A DNA stretch of 44,488 bases from Saprospiraceae bacterium. GTDB lineage: Bacteria; Bacteroidota; Bacteroidia; Chitinophagales; Saprospiraceae. Made by a program: the position numbers and the translations under genes. The DNA lies in assembly GCA_020436935.1 (NCBI GenBank), contig JAGQWX010000042.1, positions 1-44,488 of the forward strand, in the 5' to 3' direction. Of the stretch, positions 33,595 to 43,178 are shown piece after piece. Every line of letters begins with the position of its first letter. Within the stretch, counting starts at the first letter, position 1. The notes below the pieces were generated by a model. That model saw nothing but the letters and a program-made list of their open reading frames with translations, ran no database searches and had not been told where the DNA came from.

Positions 33595-34821
33595 CTACAA
33601 AATTTTACAAGACAAGACAGCGATATCATCCTCAGCCGGAAGGCCTGAAGAAAAATCAAGAATTTCTTGCTCAAGCGCTACATGGAGTTGCTGAACATCT
33701 TCTTTCATATGCTCTTTAAGAAATGAAATCAATCGGGTTTGCTCAAAATATGAACCTAAAGGGTTTCTCAAATCTGCAAGGCCATCTGTAAAGCAAACCA
33801 AGAGGTCATCCTTTTTTAGATTTAATATCCCCTCTTTGATTTCCGGTAATTTTTCAAAAGCTCCTATCACAGAACATCCGCTGGTAAGCCTCTGCTCTTT
33901 TCCATCACTACCGATAAGTACTGGTGGATAATGTCCAGCATTCACATACTTCAATTGTTTGTTCTTTAAGTCAATTTCACATATGAAAAAAGTAATGAAT
34001 TTATCACTTTTAGTAATTCTATATACTGCCTGGTTCAAAGCAAAAACAAACGTTTCCAGGTCTCTGTATTGAAAAATCAGACTCTGGATCATTGCTTGAA
34101 AGTTTGCCATAAGTATTGCTGCCCCAACACCTTTACCAGAAATATCAGCGATACATAATGCAAATCGATTTTCATCATAACTGATAAAATCTATATAATC
34201 TCCACCTACGTTATAATGTGGTTGGTATATGGTTGCTATCTGATATCTTTTATTAGAAGGAAGGTTGGTCGGTATCAATAGCCCTTGCACATCTTTTGCA
34301 AGTTCCATGTCTCGTTTGAGCCGCTCCTGCTCAATTTGCCTCTTGAACAGCCTCTTATTTTCAATTGCTACTGACACTATATTGGTTATAGTAGTGATGA
34401 ATTGAATTTTGTTATAGAGATCCTCTTTATCTTTTATACCCCCAATCAGAGAGTATGCAATGGCATAATCTTTATGAAATACAGGGATAATGATATTAAA
34501 ACCCTGCAACATTTCATCGTCACCAGGTTTTACAGTATGAAGCCTTTTCATGCCAGCCAAAACTGGTATGATTTCATCAACATTCAATGTATCACAATGA
34601 ATATTACACACGCATTCCCAAACAGGATCACTGAAGATAAGAAGAGCCATCTTTTCAATGCCCATCTCCCAGCTCAAAAAAGACCGATACATATCAAAAA
34701 GACCATCCTGAGATATATTGTCATTGATGGCCTGAGTAATGGTCAGAAGACTACGGATTTGCAATTGCTTAAGACTTAAATCTTTCTCAAGCTTTTCTAT
34801 TATGGCAATTTCTCTATTCAC
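33595..34821 (-). CDS. SpoIIE-type PP2C phosphatase with N-terminal GAF-like sensor
   Basis: The 408-residue protein has a GAF-like segment (about 25-170). A SpoIIE/RsbU phosphatase domain follows (about 185-405), with NVGGDYIDF, ALCIADISGKGVGAAILMA, NAGHYPP and FTDGLADL. Such proteins dephosphorylate anti-sigma-antagonists or act in partner switching, yet no RsbV or RsbW-type gene is visible nearby. I use the GTG at 34821 because the upstream TTG-started extension (to 34857) is short and hydrophobic; both starts lack ATG. It follows the Nudix gene by 69 bases on the same strand. Confidence 0.85.
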   Translation of the reverse strand: MNREIAIIEKLEKDLSLKQLQIRSLLTITQAINDNISQDGLFDMYRSFLSWEMGIEKMALLIFSDPVWECVCNIHCDTLNVDEIIPVLAGMKRLHTVKPGDDEMLQGFNIIIPVFHKDYAIAYSLIGGIKDKEDLYNKIQFITTITNIVSVAIENKRLFKRQIEQERLKRDMELAKDVQGLLIPTNLPSNKRYQIATIYQPHYNVGGDYIDFISYDENRFALCIADISGKGVGAAILMANFQAMIQSLIFQYRDLETFVFALNQAVYRITKSDKFITFFICEIDLKNKQLKYVNAGHYPPVLIGSDGKEQRLTSGCSVIGAFEKLPEIKEGILNLKKDDLLVCFTDGLADLRNPLGSYFEQTRLISFLKEHMKEDVQQLHVALEQEILDFSSGLPAEDDIAVLSCKIL

Positions 34822-34890
34822 TAAACTTATTTGAAAGCAAATGGCTAAGATAATCAAGAAGTGAAAATGATAACGTCAAAATGAATTGTA

Positions 34891-35529
34891 TTATATCAAA
34901 TCCGCTCTCAGCAAAACTTCTTCAAACTCTCTAAGAATCATACCTGTAACACCCCAAATGGTATTCCCATCGAAATCATAATACGGTGTATTCTTCAAGG
35001 TCATTCCAGAAGAAACTTCTATATCCTTTATCTTTTTTAGTTTCGGATTAAGTAAATCCTTAAGCGGCATTTCTATCAAACGCTCCACCTCTGATTTTTG
35101 TGGGCTAAATTCAGGTTCATTAACTGTGAATCCAACAAACGGATAGACGATGTGGTTGCTTGCTTTAGCAAAAACACTGGTTAGTTCGCCTATGATGCCT
35201 ATCTCACTCTGGTCAATACCCAATTCTTCATTGGTCTCTCTCAAAGCACAATCCTGATAAGAATAGTCACTCTCCTCAACTCTGCCACCAGGCAAACCAA
35301 TCTGCCCGGCATGTACATCTGACAAATTATTTCCTGGCCGTTCAAGCAATGCAATATGCCATTCTTTTCCCTTAGGATAAAGCAGGACCAATACGCAGGC
35401 TATTTTACCGTTATCTATTAGATCATCAAATTGAGATAAGTCATATGGGATCATTAACTGCTGAACGCTCCGCCCCGGAAGCTCATCTTCCAAGGCTCGT
35501 TCTAAGTCTTCAATGAAATGTATGTCCAT
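34891..35529 (-). CDS. Nudix hydrolase, probably CoA pyrophosphatase
   Basis: The 212-residue protein has the Nudix box in GLPGGRVEESDYSYQDCALR followed by ETNEELGI (about residues 86-115). The CoA-pyrophosphatase-like upstream segment KEWHIALLERPGNNLSDVHAGQI also appears (shown in part). These enzymes cleave CoA or related nucleotides at the diphosphate. It lies between the TPR gene and the phosphatase gene on the same strand, with gaps of 32 and 69 bases, and may be cotranscribed. Confidence 0.88.
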   Translation of the reverse strand: MDIHFIEDLERALEDELPGRSVQQLMIPYDLSQFDDLIDNGKIACVLVLLYPKGKEWHIALLERPGNNLSDVHAGQIGLPGGRVEESDYSYQDCALRETNEELGIDQSEIGIIGELTSVFAKASNHIVYPFVGFTVNEPEFSPQKSEVERLIEMPLKDLLNPKLKKIKDIEVSSGMTLKNTPYYDFDGNTIWGVTGMILREFEEVLLRADLI

Positions 35530-35561
35530 TAATGTATTGATAAGCTTACAAAGATATAAAA

Positions 35562-36680
35562 TCAGTCACACATTGATTGAATGTGTTCATAAGCTTTAAC
35601 GTAACCTAACTTAGCAGCTTTATATAAATCTTTGCACGCTTTTTTGTTTTCATCCATTCTACTGTAAGCAGAAGCCCTATTGTAATATGCCTCTGCAAGG
35701 TTTGGGTTTAGGGCAATAGCAGTGTTCAAATCTTCTAATGCTTCATCGTATTCTGCAATATTTAAATGTGCAGAACTTCTAACCACGTAGTATTCTGCCT
35801 TCTCCTCTAACCGCAGCAAATTGCTATAAGCTTTAATGATCGCATAATTATCACCTATTTCATTTGCAACAAAAGCCAGGTTCTTGATACTTGCCTCGTG
35901 TTTTGGATTCAACTCTAAAGCACGCTCATAATCACTTAATGCTCCGTTATAATTGTCAAGCATGTGTTTGCAGTAACCTCTATAATAATAATTTATAAAT
36001 TTTCCTGGGTTAAGTGATATAGCCTTAGAATAATCAATAACAGCTTTTGAATAGTCCTTAAGCTGAAGGTAACCTCTTCCCCGCAATTCGAATAGTCTTA
36101 CTTCGTCTGGCTTGTAATTCTCAAGCTGATTTAACACCATTACCAATTGTGCAAAGTTTTGGCTCTCTTCATAACAAACAGCAAGATTCCATAAACTAGT
36201 GGATTGATAAGGTTCTAATATCAGCGCATTTTTAAAAGAATGTATGGCTGAAGTGTAGTCCTTAATTTGCATGTATAGTATCCCTAAATTCGACTGATAA
36301 ACAGGGGATCCCGGTTCAGCCTTGATTAGATACTGATAGTCAGAAATAGCTTTATGAACTTCATTTAATTTACCATATACCAGTGCACGCGAATAATAAG
36401 CTTTAATAAAATCAGGATCCAAATCAACACACATATTAAAATCAGCTAAAGCATCATTGAATAAATTGAGTTTTAAATTCGTGTTTCCCCGATTGTAATA
36501 AGCCTTTACATAATCTGGTTGTAATTGTATTGCCTTTGAATACAAACTCGTAGCTGTAAGGAAATTATTTTTGGAAAATTCCTCTACGCCTTGATTTAAA
36601 AGCTTAACTGCATCAGCGCTTTGGGCACTAAATATTTGAATAAAAGCAACAACAAAAAAAGCAGTTAAAAAAACTTTCAT
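35562..36680 (-). CDS. TPR-repeat protein
   Basis: The 372-residue product has a signal peptide (about 1-19, ending FSAQ). About ten TPR units run across nearly the whole chain, each with the A-x8-Y/F-x3-A-x2-L-P pattern (KAYYNRGNTNLKLN, AYYSRALVYGKLNE, AYYNRASAYSRMDE). It should be a periplasmic helical scaffold that binds partner proteins. The partner is not visible. It opens the cotranscribed cluster toward the Nudix and phosphatase genes. Confidence 0.85.
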   Translation of the reverse strand: MKVFLTAFFVVAFIQIFSAQSADAVKLLNQGVEEFSKNNFLTATSLYSKAIQLQPDYVKAYYNRGNTNLKLNLFNDALADFNMCVDLDPDFIKAYYSRALVYGKLNEVHKAISDYQYLIKAEPGSPVYQSNLGILYMQIKDYTSAIHSFKNALILEPYQSTSLWNLAVCYEESQNFAQLVMVLNQLENYKPDEVRLFELRGRGYLQLKDYSKAVIDYSKAISLNPGKFINYYYRGYCKHMLDNYNGALSDYERALELNPKHEASIKNLAFVANEIGDNYAIIKAYSNLLRLEEKAEYYVVRSSAHLNIAEYDEALEDLNTAIALNPNLAEAYYNRASAYSRMDENKKACKDLYKAAKLGYVKAYEHIQSMCD

Positions 36681-36790
36681 ATAATATCAGCTGAAATGCA
36701 AATATAGGTAGCCACAACAATGTAGACTATAGAGGTTTACACTGATATAAATCAAAAGTCATACCATAATATAACCATTCTCAAAATCAT

Positions 36791-36830
36791 TAAAATTAAA
36801 AAGGCGATGATCCTCATGGATCACCGCCTT
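36791..36830 (-). terminator. Intrinsic terminator of the 1493-residue protein gene
   Basis: AAGGCG-A-TGATCC (36801-36813) pairs with GGATCA-C-CGCCTT (36818-36830) with one A-C mismatch. On the minus strand it is followed by a T-rich stretch to 36791. It lies 30 bases past the stop at 36860. Confidence 0.8.
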
Positions 36831-36859
36831 CCTAATTTTACCTCACTATGTGAGCATCA

Positions 36860-39800
36860 CTACTCTATGATTACCATTTTCTTAGTCGCTGTGAAGTCAC
36901 CTGATTCAATCTGGTAGTAAACAATACCACTAGCGTTGATATCAGACTTTCTCAAAGTGATAGCGTTGTCACCTTTAGCAGCGTTGATGAATCTGTTCAT
37001 CAATACTTTTCCAGTTACATCGTATACTCTGAAGCTTACTTGAGAAGCCTCAGGAACTGAGAATCTTACAACAGTTTCTGCTTTGAATGGGTTTGGTTCG
37101 TTCTGAGCAAGGGCATAACCTTTTGCTTCAGCACCTCTAACATTCAATTTAGCGTCTGTAGTTGCGAAATCAGATCCAACATAAGCTTCTGCTGCAGTTA
37201 CACTTGAAGTCATTGCAATTGCTTGTGACAATTTTGTACTTGCATTAGCTTTAACTTTCAATGTGAACAATACTGCGTCGTTTGATACTGTAGCACCGTT
37301 TACATCAGTCCAGCTCATTGTAAACTGACCACCAAGGTTAGCATACATTGACTCATCTACTGTGATTGCACCTGACTCAACAGCCTCAACTGTCAAACCG
37401 TTCAACTCAGTAGTAAACTGATAACCGAATACTTCATTGAAGTTGTCAGCTGTTACTGCAATTTCAACAACATCACCAGCTTTCACTGATCTTTCGTTGA
37501 TATTGAATGTAACTGCATTACCACTTCTTGTAGTTGTGCTAGAAGTTGCACTTACAGCAGCATTGATATCGATATCACCAACTTTAACTGCTACGAAGTT
37601 TGCTGCTTCACCTGCTTTTGCTACAACAACTTCGCTCAATGGCCAAGGATTGCTGATGTCTGCAAAGTTTTGCTTAGCATCTACAAATCTCCAAGATTGG
37701 TTTCTAGGAAGATCGTTGATTACACCCAAAACAAGTTTTCTCAGGTCAACCAAGTCATTTACGTCGATGTTCTGGTCGTTGTTAGCATCTGCTGCTACAA
37801 ACTTGTATGCATTGTCAAGTTTAGTCATGCTAAGGATGTGTCTCTGAATTCTCAACAAGTCAAGTGTGTTAACACCGTTCTTGTAATCAACATCTTTCTT
37901 AGCTGAAACTTCGTATTCTACACCTGCAGGTACATTGTTGAATGCGAATGAACCTTCAGCACTCACTGCCATGATTGGGAACTCAGGAAGACTTGCGCTC
38001 AATTGTGCTTCTACACCACTTACACCTTCACCAACTGAAGTTGCAACTCTACCAGTTACGTTAGCTGAACCGCTACCGTCGCAAGCTGAATCACCTTGTG
38101 AGTTAGAAAGAACCAATGATGTCTTACAGTAATCAGATACTGAGAAGTCAGGATATCTTGTATCCCAAGCAGTAACGATTACTTCGTTTGTGCCAATCAA
38201 ATCACCAACTGCACAACCAAAGATTTTACCAGAAGTACTACCTTTCAACAATACTTTCTTGATGTCACCATTTGGCCAAGTTGTAGTCTCAACTACCGGC
38301 TTCCACTGTTGAGCGTTACCAGCATCGTATTCTGCTTTAGTTGCAGATTGTCCCTCACCTTTGAAGTAGTGAGTTTCGTAAATTTTTGAAGCAACTGGGT
38401 ACTCATTGTCAAATGTTGTAACGATCAATGCGTCACCACAATTTGTATAAGAACCTTTGTCAAAGTCATTTGCCCACAATTCAACTTTACCGTTCTTCAT
38501 TACAGCAGAGCTCAATGGAATACAGTAAGGAGTTGGATCTTTAGGCCAAACAGAGATGTTACCTACACACTCAGCTACATTACCGCAACCATCAGTTACT
38601 TTAACATAAACTTTGTGCTCACCAGCTGGAAGACCAGTAAAGTCAGCGCTGAATTTAGGACCTCTTGCAGTCTTAGTAACACCATTTACAGTTACAGTCC
38701 AAGTATATCCTGCAATACAACCACCGTCATCAGTAGCGCTTACAGATACAGTTGCAGTACCCAAACAAGTAGCCTGGTCAACTTCAATTGTCAAATCTGG
38801 ACAAGCCTCAATAACTGGAGGAGTTGTGTCTTCGTATTTGTAGATAGTGTTCAAACAATATGACCAGTAAGGATTACACCAGTCGATGTACTCAAATCTA
38901 ACCAACCACTTCTTACAACCTTCACCAACTTCGTATTCATCGATGATGATTTTCTTACCGAACACTCTACAACCTATGTCTTTCCAATCAAGATCAAATT
39001 TTCCACCGTCTACCAATTGAGTAACATATTGATACTCATAAGGGAGACCTGGCTCATGTGGATAAGCTAAATAATCATAATTCCAACACGCATCACCTAA
39101 ATTAGGACTATTGTAACCATCATCATGTACACCCCATTTGTATGGCATTTTGTAAAGAGCTGTCTTCAATGCATTGTTTCTGTCTCTGTAAGTGTAAGCA
39201 GCAGCTTTTGTATTAGCTCTTACATCATCTTCTGTAAGTGTACAGCTGTTCCACAAGTGTAATGGATAAGGAAGATCGTGGTACGGATCTGCTTCAACAT
39301 CAACAATATAGATTGTCTGCTTAGCAGTTCTCTCAACAGCACCATCTTTTCCACCATATACATAGTAAGTTCTTTCGTAAGTACCTGTATTACAAGTAGT
39401 AATGTTTACTTTTCTATCTGTGTAGAACAACTCATAATCGCATGATGCATCAATCCATGGTAGGTAAGCTGGGTCAACTTTACCATTTACAGATACTTTT
39501 GTGCTTGTAAGGTTAAGGTTCAACTTAGCCAAATCTTCATCACACTCGATAGTGATATCTGTTTCTACAACAATGATTGGAACAGTATTGTCTTCAACTT
39601 TTACCATTGCCCAAGTTTCGTTGTAGTTATCACCAGCGTTACCGAAGATACCATCCATTGAAGCATCATCCCATACTCTCAACCACACTTTGTGTGATTT
39701 TCCTGCATCTTCGCAGCAGAATTTAACGAACTGTCCTTTGTCAGTATCTTTTGAATCATCATTCAAGTGTAGAGGGTTAGCTTGATCCAAACCATTAACT

Positions 39801-41341
39801 GTACCATTGTAGGTCAAGTTATTGTTGTAACCATTTGTACCAACGTTCAAACAAGCAGAACCTGCATCTCTTCTGATTTCGAGGTAAACAGGACCACAAT
39901 TGTCATATGAACCATTGTCGATGTGCTCAGGCTTGATTTTAGCAACAGCTTTCTCACCAGTCTCTAAACCACTTCTAGTTAAAGAAACAACGATGAATTC
40001 TTTTGCTGTAGCAACCGGAGCAACTTTATCAACAACTGTAACAGCCACTGAATCAATTACAAAGTTACCGCAGCAGTCAGAAGCTGTAATCCAGAACTTG
40101 TGATCACCTTTAGGTACATCGTAAGCAACCCATCTCTTCAAAGATGCGCTATACTTCACTTCAATTGGTGCATCAGTTGTAACATTTTTCACTGAAGCAT
40201 GCTCATCGCAGTTGTCTGTAACAGTCATTGCAGGAAGTACGATGTCTGTTGAACACTCCCATGCATCTACGCTATAAGATTTCTCAGGAGTACCAACAGT
40301 TACTACAGGTGCCTCGTTATCAACAAATTTGATGATTTGGTTAAGTGTAGTGGTAGTAGCTGTACACCAGTCAAATACTGTCCATGTTCTCAATACTTTA
40401 ATTGAAGCATCACAATCAGGAGCACAAGCGTGAACAACAATATCATTGTATGTTACGCCTATGTTACAGATAGCTTCTGTTTCCAAATAGCTAGTAGTGT
40501 TTCCTTCAACGATGTATGGATATACATCATATTTTTGAACTGTGCCACCACCATTAGCATATGGTTTACCCAATAAAGCTTTTGGAGTCCTGTTAGCCTT
40601 GTAAATACAAGAAACTTCAAGCAAACCTGTAGGTGCTTCTAAGTCCTCAATATCAAGTGCTTCAACAGTAATGTACTGAGTATCAACAGTTGAAATACCT
40701 TTAACATTGATAGCAGTCCAAATCCTCAGGATGTTTTTAACAACTCTGCTTTCTGGATTACAAGCAACATTAGTAGTTTTGTCTACATAATAAATGTTAA
40801 CTTTTGAACAAGATCCTGTTGCAGTAGCAGTATCTACTAGAGTGTTTGCAATTGGTCTTGGGTTGCCATAAGCATTAAAAGGACCATACAAACAAGAAAC
40901 TGTTACATCGTCAGGAATATTCAAAACCGGAGGAAGTTTGTCCTCGATCATAACTGTTCCCCAACAAGTAACACCTGATTGGTCAACAGAAACTTTGTAA
41001 GGACCAACCATTCCTGTGTTGAAAAAAGTAGGAATGTTAGATGCTTCAACTATTAGGGTTGCAGCAGTAACTGTACCTTTAGCAGCATCATAAGCAGCGC
41101 CTGGGAAAACGTTACCTGCAACAGTTGAGTTGTTGGCTAATCCCCAGTCGGATAATTTTACTACAACCGTAGAACCTGCACCAGCAGGGGGCTGTAGGGA
41201 AGAAGGTGTAATGGCAACAGAACATGACGTATCTACCGAAATGTTCACACTCCCAATACACGGAACACCTTGAGCTCTCAAACCGGCCGAAAAGACCAGG
41301 AGCGTCAAGAAGCTGAAAAGAAAATGTAATCTTCTGTTCAT
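36860..41341 (-). CDS. Very large secreted HYR-like protein with dockerin-like and cohesin-like modules and T9SS sorting domain
   Basis: The 1493-residue product has a signal peptide (about 1-25, ending GLRAQ). Roughly six HYR-like modules follow, recognisable by DKLPPVLNIPDDVTVSC, DKVAPVATAKEF, DNTVPIIVVETDITIEC and DTTPPVIEACPDLTIEV openings. Further along are a carboxypeptidase-regulatory-like sandwich (about 1085), a dockerin-type pair (about 1150-1200, NTLDLLRIQRHIL, DANNDQNIDVNDLVDLRK), a cohesin-like segment (about 1280-1400) and a T9SS type A sorting domain over the last 75 residues (QNEPNPFKAETVVRFSV). I start at the ATG at 41341; the frame extends to 41389 without signal-peptide sense. 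Codons look uniform, as in highly expressed genes (impression). It is likely an abundant surface protein. Confidence 0.88.
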   Translation of the reverse strand: MNRRLHFLFSFLTLLVFSAGLRAQGVPCIGSVNISVDTSCSVAITPSSLQPPAGAGSTVVVKLSDWGLANNSTVAGNVFPGAAYDAAKGTVTAATLIVEASNIPTFFNTGMVGPYKVSVDQSGVTCWGTVMIEDKLPPVLNIPDDVTVSCLYGPFNAYGNPRPIANTLVDTATATGSCSKVNIYYVDKTTNVACNPESRVVKNILRIWTAINVKGISTVDTQYITVEALDIEDLEAPTGLLEVSCIYKANRTPKALLGKPYANGGGTVQKYDVYPYIVEGNTTSYLETEAICNIGVTYNDIVVHACAPDCDASIKVLRTWTVFDWCTATTTTLNQIIKFVDNEAPVVTVGTPEKSYSVDAWECSTDIVLPAMTVTDNCDEHASVKNVTTDAPIEVKYSASLKRWVAYDVPKGDHKFWITASDCCGNFVIDSVAVTVVDKVAPVATAKEFIVVSLTRSGLETGEKAVAKIKPEHIDNGSYDNCGPVYLEIRRDAGSACLNVGTNGYNNNLTYNGTVNGLDQANPLHLNDDSKDTDKGQFVKFCCEDAGKSHKVWLRVWDDASMDGIFGNAGDNYNETWAMVKVEDNTVPIIVVETDITIECDEDLAKLNLNLTSTKVSVNGKVDPAYLPWIDASCDYELFYTDRKVNITTCNTGTYERTYYVYGGKDGAVERTAKQTIYIVDVEADPYHDLPYPLHLWNSCTLTEDDVRANTKAAAYTYRDRNNALKTALYKMPYKWGVHDDGYNSPNLGDACWNYDYLAYPHEPGLPYEYQYVTQLVDGGKFDLDWKDIGCRVFGKKIIIDEYEVGEGCKKWLVRFEYIDWCNPYWSYCLNTIYKYEDTTPPVIEACPDLTIEVDQATCLGTATVSVSATDDGGCIAGYTWTVTVNGVTKTARGPKFSADFTGLPAGEHKVYVKVTDGCGNVAECVGNISVWPKDPTPYCIPLSSAVMKNGKVELWANDFDKGSYTNCGDALIVTTFDNEYPVASKIYETHYFKGEGQSATKAEYDAGNAQQWKPVVETTTWPNGDIKKVLLKGSTSGKIFGCAVGDLIGTNEVIVTAWDTRYPDFSVSDYCKTSLVLSNSQGDSACDGSGSANVTGRVATSVGEGVSGVEAQLSASLPEFPIMAVSAEGSFAFNNVPAGVEYEVSAKKDVDYKNGVNTLDLLRIQRHILSMTKLDNAYKFVAADANNDQNIDVNDLVDLRKLVLGVINDLPRNQSWRFVDAKQNFADISNPWPLSEVVVAKAGEAANFVAVKVGDIDINAAVSATSSTTTRSGNAVTFNINERSVKAGDVVEIAVTADNFNEVFGYQFTTELNGLTVEAVESGAITVDESMYANLGGQFTMSWTDVNGATVSNDAVLFTLKVKANASTKLSQAIAMTSSVTAAEAYVGSDFATTDAKLNVRGAEAKGYALAQNEPNPFKAETVVRFSVPEASQVSFRVYDVTGKVLMNRFINAAKGDNAITLRKSDINASGIVYYQIESGDFTATKKMVIIE

Positions 41342-41386
41342 GAGTTTTAGAATTAAATTGAGTAATGAGTTTAATAAATTAGACCA

Positions 41387-41394
41387 CAAATCTA
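41387..41394 (-). promoter_or_regulatory. -7 promoter element for the large T9SS protein gene
   Basis: On the minus strand TAGATTTG matches TAnnTTTG exactly, giving a leader of roughly 40 bases. The -33 position (about 18-22 bases upstream) holds only a weak TTAG-like match. Confidence 0.5.
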
Positions 41395-41524
41395 ATCGAA
41401 AATGTTAATTATCTAAAAATTTAATACAAAATTCTTAAAAAATTTTTCACATATCTTAATACAAAAAACATACCAAAGATTGCAGTCATATAAAGAATAA
41501 ATGAAATACCTGAGTAAATATAAT

Positions 41525-41558
41525 AAAAAAAGGCCCGTGACAATGCCATCGGACCTTT
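41525..41558 (-). terminator. Intrinsic terminator after the L25 gene
   Basis: AAAGG-C-CCG (41529-41537) pairs with CGG-A-CCTTT (41550-41558) with one mismatch. On the minus strand it is followed by T7 (41531-41525). It lies 28 bases past the stop at 41586. Confidence 0.75.
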
Positions 41559-41585
41559 ATTATTTTTAACAGAAAAAGAAAAATA

Positions 41586-42182
41586 TTACTTTTTCTTACC
41601 CCCTGCTTTTGCTTCTGCAGCTGCTGCACTCTTAAGCGCTCTTGGTATTTCAATGTTAGCGATTGGAATGGAAGTATTGGCTAAAACTTCAATATTTTCT
41701 CCAACTTTAACGCTCTTTACCCTCAAAACCTGACCAAGATCAAGGTGAGAAATGTCTACCTTAATTTCATCAATCAAGTTTTCAGGAGTGGTTTTGATTT
41801 TCAACTTTCTCATTTGCTGAATCAATTTACCCCCTAATTTGACACCAGGAGATGTTCCAACAAATCTCACGGGAACTTCAACTTTAACTGGTGTACCTTC
41901 TGTAAGTCTCAAAAAATCGATGTGCAACAATTCGTCAGAGACAGGGTGAAACTGAGTATCTTTAACTATACAGTCTACAACCTGACCACCAAGGTCTACT
42001 TTTGCAATTTTAAAATCAGAAGTGTAAATCAAATTCTTCACTTCTTTAGGAGAAACCAAAACATGGTCTGTAGTTTTTCCTCCGTATATTACTGCAGGAA
42101 TCAAACCCTCTTGTCTGGCAATTTTTGCCACTCTACTTCCTACTTCTTCTCTCTTTTGTGTCGAAACAGCCACTGAATTCAT
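41586..42182 (-). CDS. rplY: 50S ribosomal protein L25 / general stress protein Ctc
   Basis: The 198-residue protein is the long (TL5/Ctc) form. An N-terminal 5S-rRNA-binding domain (about 1-95, REEVGSRVAKIARQEGLIPAVIYGG) is followed by a C-terminal beta domain (about 100-185, VPVRFVGTSPGVKLGGKL). A Lys/Ala-rich tail (AAAAEAKAGGKKK) follows. It binds 5S rRNA on the large subunit. It is monocistronic, with its own promoter and terminator. Confidence 0.94.
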   Translation of the reverse strand: MNSVAVSTQKREEVGSRVAKIARQEGLIPAVIYGGKTTDHVLVSPKEVKNLIYTSDFKIAKVDLGGQVVDCIVKDTQFHPVSDELLHIDFLRLTEGTPVKVEVPVRFVGTSPGVKLGGKLIQQMRKLKIKTTPENLIDEIKVDISHLDLGQVLRVKSVKVGENIEVLANTSIPIANIEIPRALKSAAAAEAKAGGKKK

Positions 42183-42216
42183 CTCGAAATATATTATGCT
42201 ATTTTAAAAAGGACTG

Positions 42217-42246
42217 CAAAGATACTGATTATTATATATTTACAAT
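42217..42246 (-). promoter_or_regulatory. Bacteroidota-type promoter for rplY
   Basis: On the minus strand ATTG (42246-42243), an 18-base spacer and TATCTTTG (42224-42217) make a good -33/-7 pair, the same -7 octamer as at 24942-24949. The start site would be near 42210, about 28 bases before the ATG at 42182. Confidence 0.65.
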
Positions 42247-42270
42247 ATTTTTTTGACATTTTTTTATGTA

Positions 42271-43164
42271 ATGAGCATTCATCCTCTTTTAAATGGTTTT
42301 GTAGCTTTTCTATTATTAGAAAAATCTCTCTCTGCCAACACTATTGCAGCATATAAAGAGGATGTCCAGCTATTGGCCAATTATTGTTCAAGGTATGACT
42401 TGGATGTGCTACAGCTCAACCAGGAACATATTTCATTGTTCCTCAAAGATTTGGTTGAGCTATCTTTTAGTGCACGCAGTCAGGCAAGAATATTGTCAGG
42501 AATAAAAGCATTCTTTAAATATCTGGATCTGGAAGATATGATTGAAGGCAATCCAACAGAATTGATCAGTGGACCTAAGATCAGCAGAAAGTTACCTGTA
42601 TTTTTAAGTATTGAAGAAATCGACGCACTAATCAAAACGATTGATCTGTCAGAGCCAACCGGACACAGAAATAAATCTCTGCTCGAGGTGCTGTATTCCT
42701 GTGGCCTTAGGGTCAGTGAACTTATTGGCCTGAAATGGTCAGATGTATATCATAAGGAACAATACATCAGGGTTGTTGGTAAAAACAACAAAGAACGTTT
42801 GGTACCTATCGCATCAACTGCTTTGCTTGATCTAATACTCCTAAAGGAAAGCTATCTAGATGAGCAAAAGAACTCGAAATATATCTTTACTTCAAAAACA
42901 GGAAAAAATCTTTCCAGAGTGATGGTATTCTACATCATAAAGGATTGCGCCAGAAAAGCCGGTATTGAAAAAGAAATATCACCACATACTTTCAGGCATT
43001 CTTTTGCCACACATCTTGTTGAGCGTGGAGCAGATCTACGTGCCGTTCAGGAAATGCTGGGTCATTCTTCCATCACGACCACAGAAATATATACACATTT
43101 ATCCAATGACTACCTCAGGAATACAATTCTCAGCTTCCATCCCAGAAACAAGCCGATTGTATGA
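42271..43164 (+). CDS. Tyrosine recombinase, XerD/XerC family
   Basis: The 297-residue enzyme has the SAM-like N-terminal core-binding domain (about 5-90). The catalytic domain (about 105-290) carries R in [13 protein letters not shown] (about 147), [18 protein letters not shown] (His-x-x-Arg), HSS in [14 protein letters not shown] and the nucleophile Tyr at about 274. Length and motifs fit the chromosome-dimer-resolving Xer pair. No phage or integron genes are adjacent. I start at the ATG at 42271 because the ORF's upstream TTG adds only six residues. It converges with DUF4407 across 14 bases. Confidence 0.9.
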   Translation: MSIHPLLNGFVAFLLLEKSLSANTIAAYKEDVQLLANYCSRYDLDVLQLNQEHISLFLKDLVELSFSARSQARILSGIKAFFKYLDLEDMIEGNPTELISGPKISRKLPVFLSIEEIDALIKTIDLSEPTGHRNKSLLEVLYSCGLRVSELIGLKWSDVYHKEQYIRVVGKNNKERLVPIASTALLDLILLKESYLDEQKNSKYIFTSKTGKNLSRVMVFYIIKDCARKAGIEKEISPHTFRHSFATHLVERGADLRAVQEMLGHSSITTTEIYTHLSNDYLRNTILSFHPRNKPIV

Positions 43165-43178
43165 TAACTGTGCAAATG

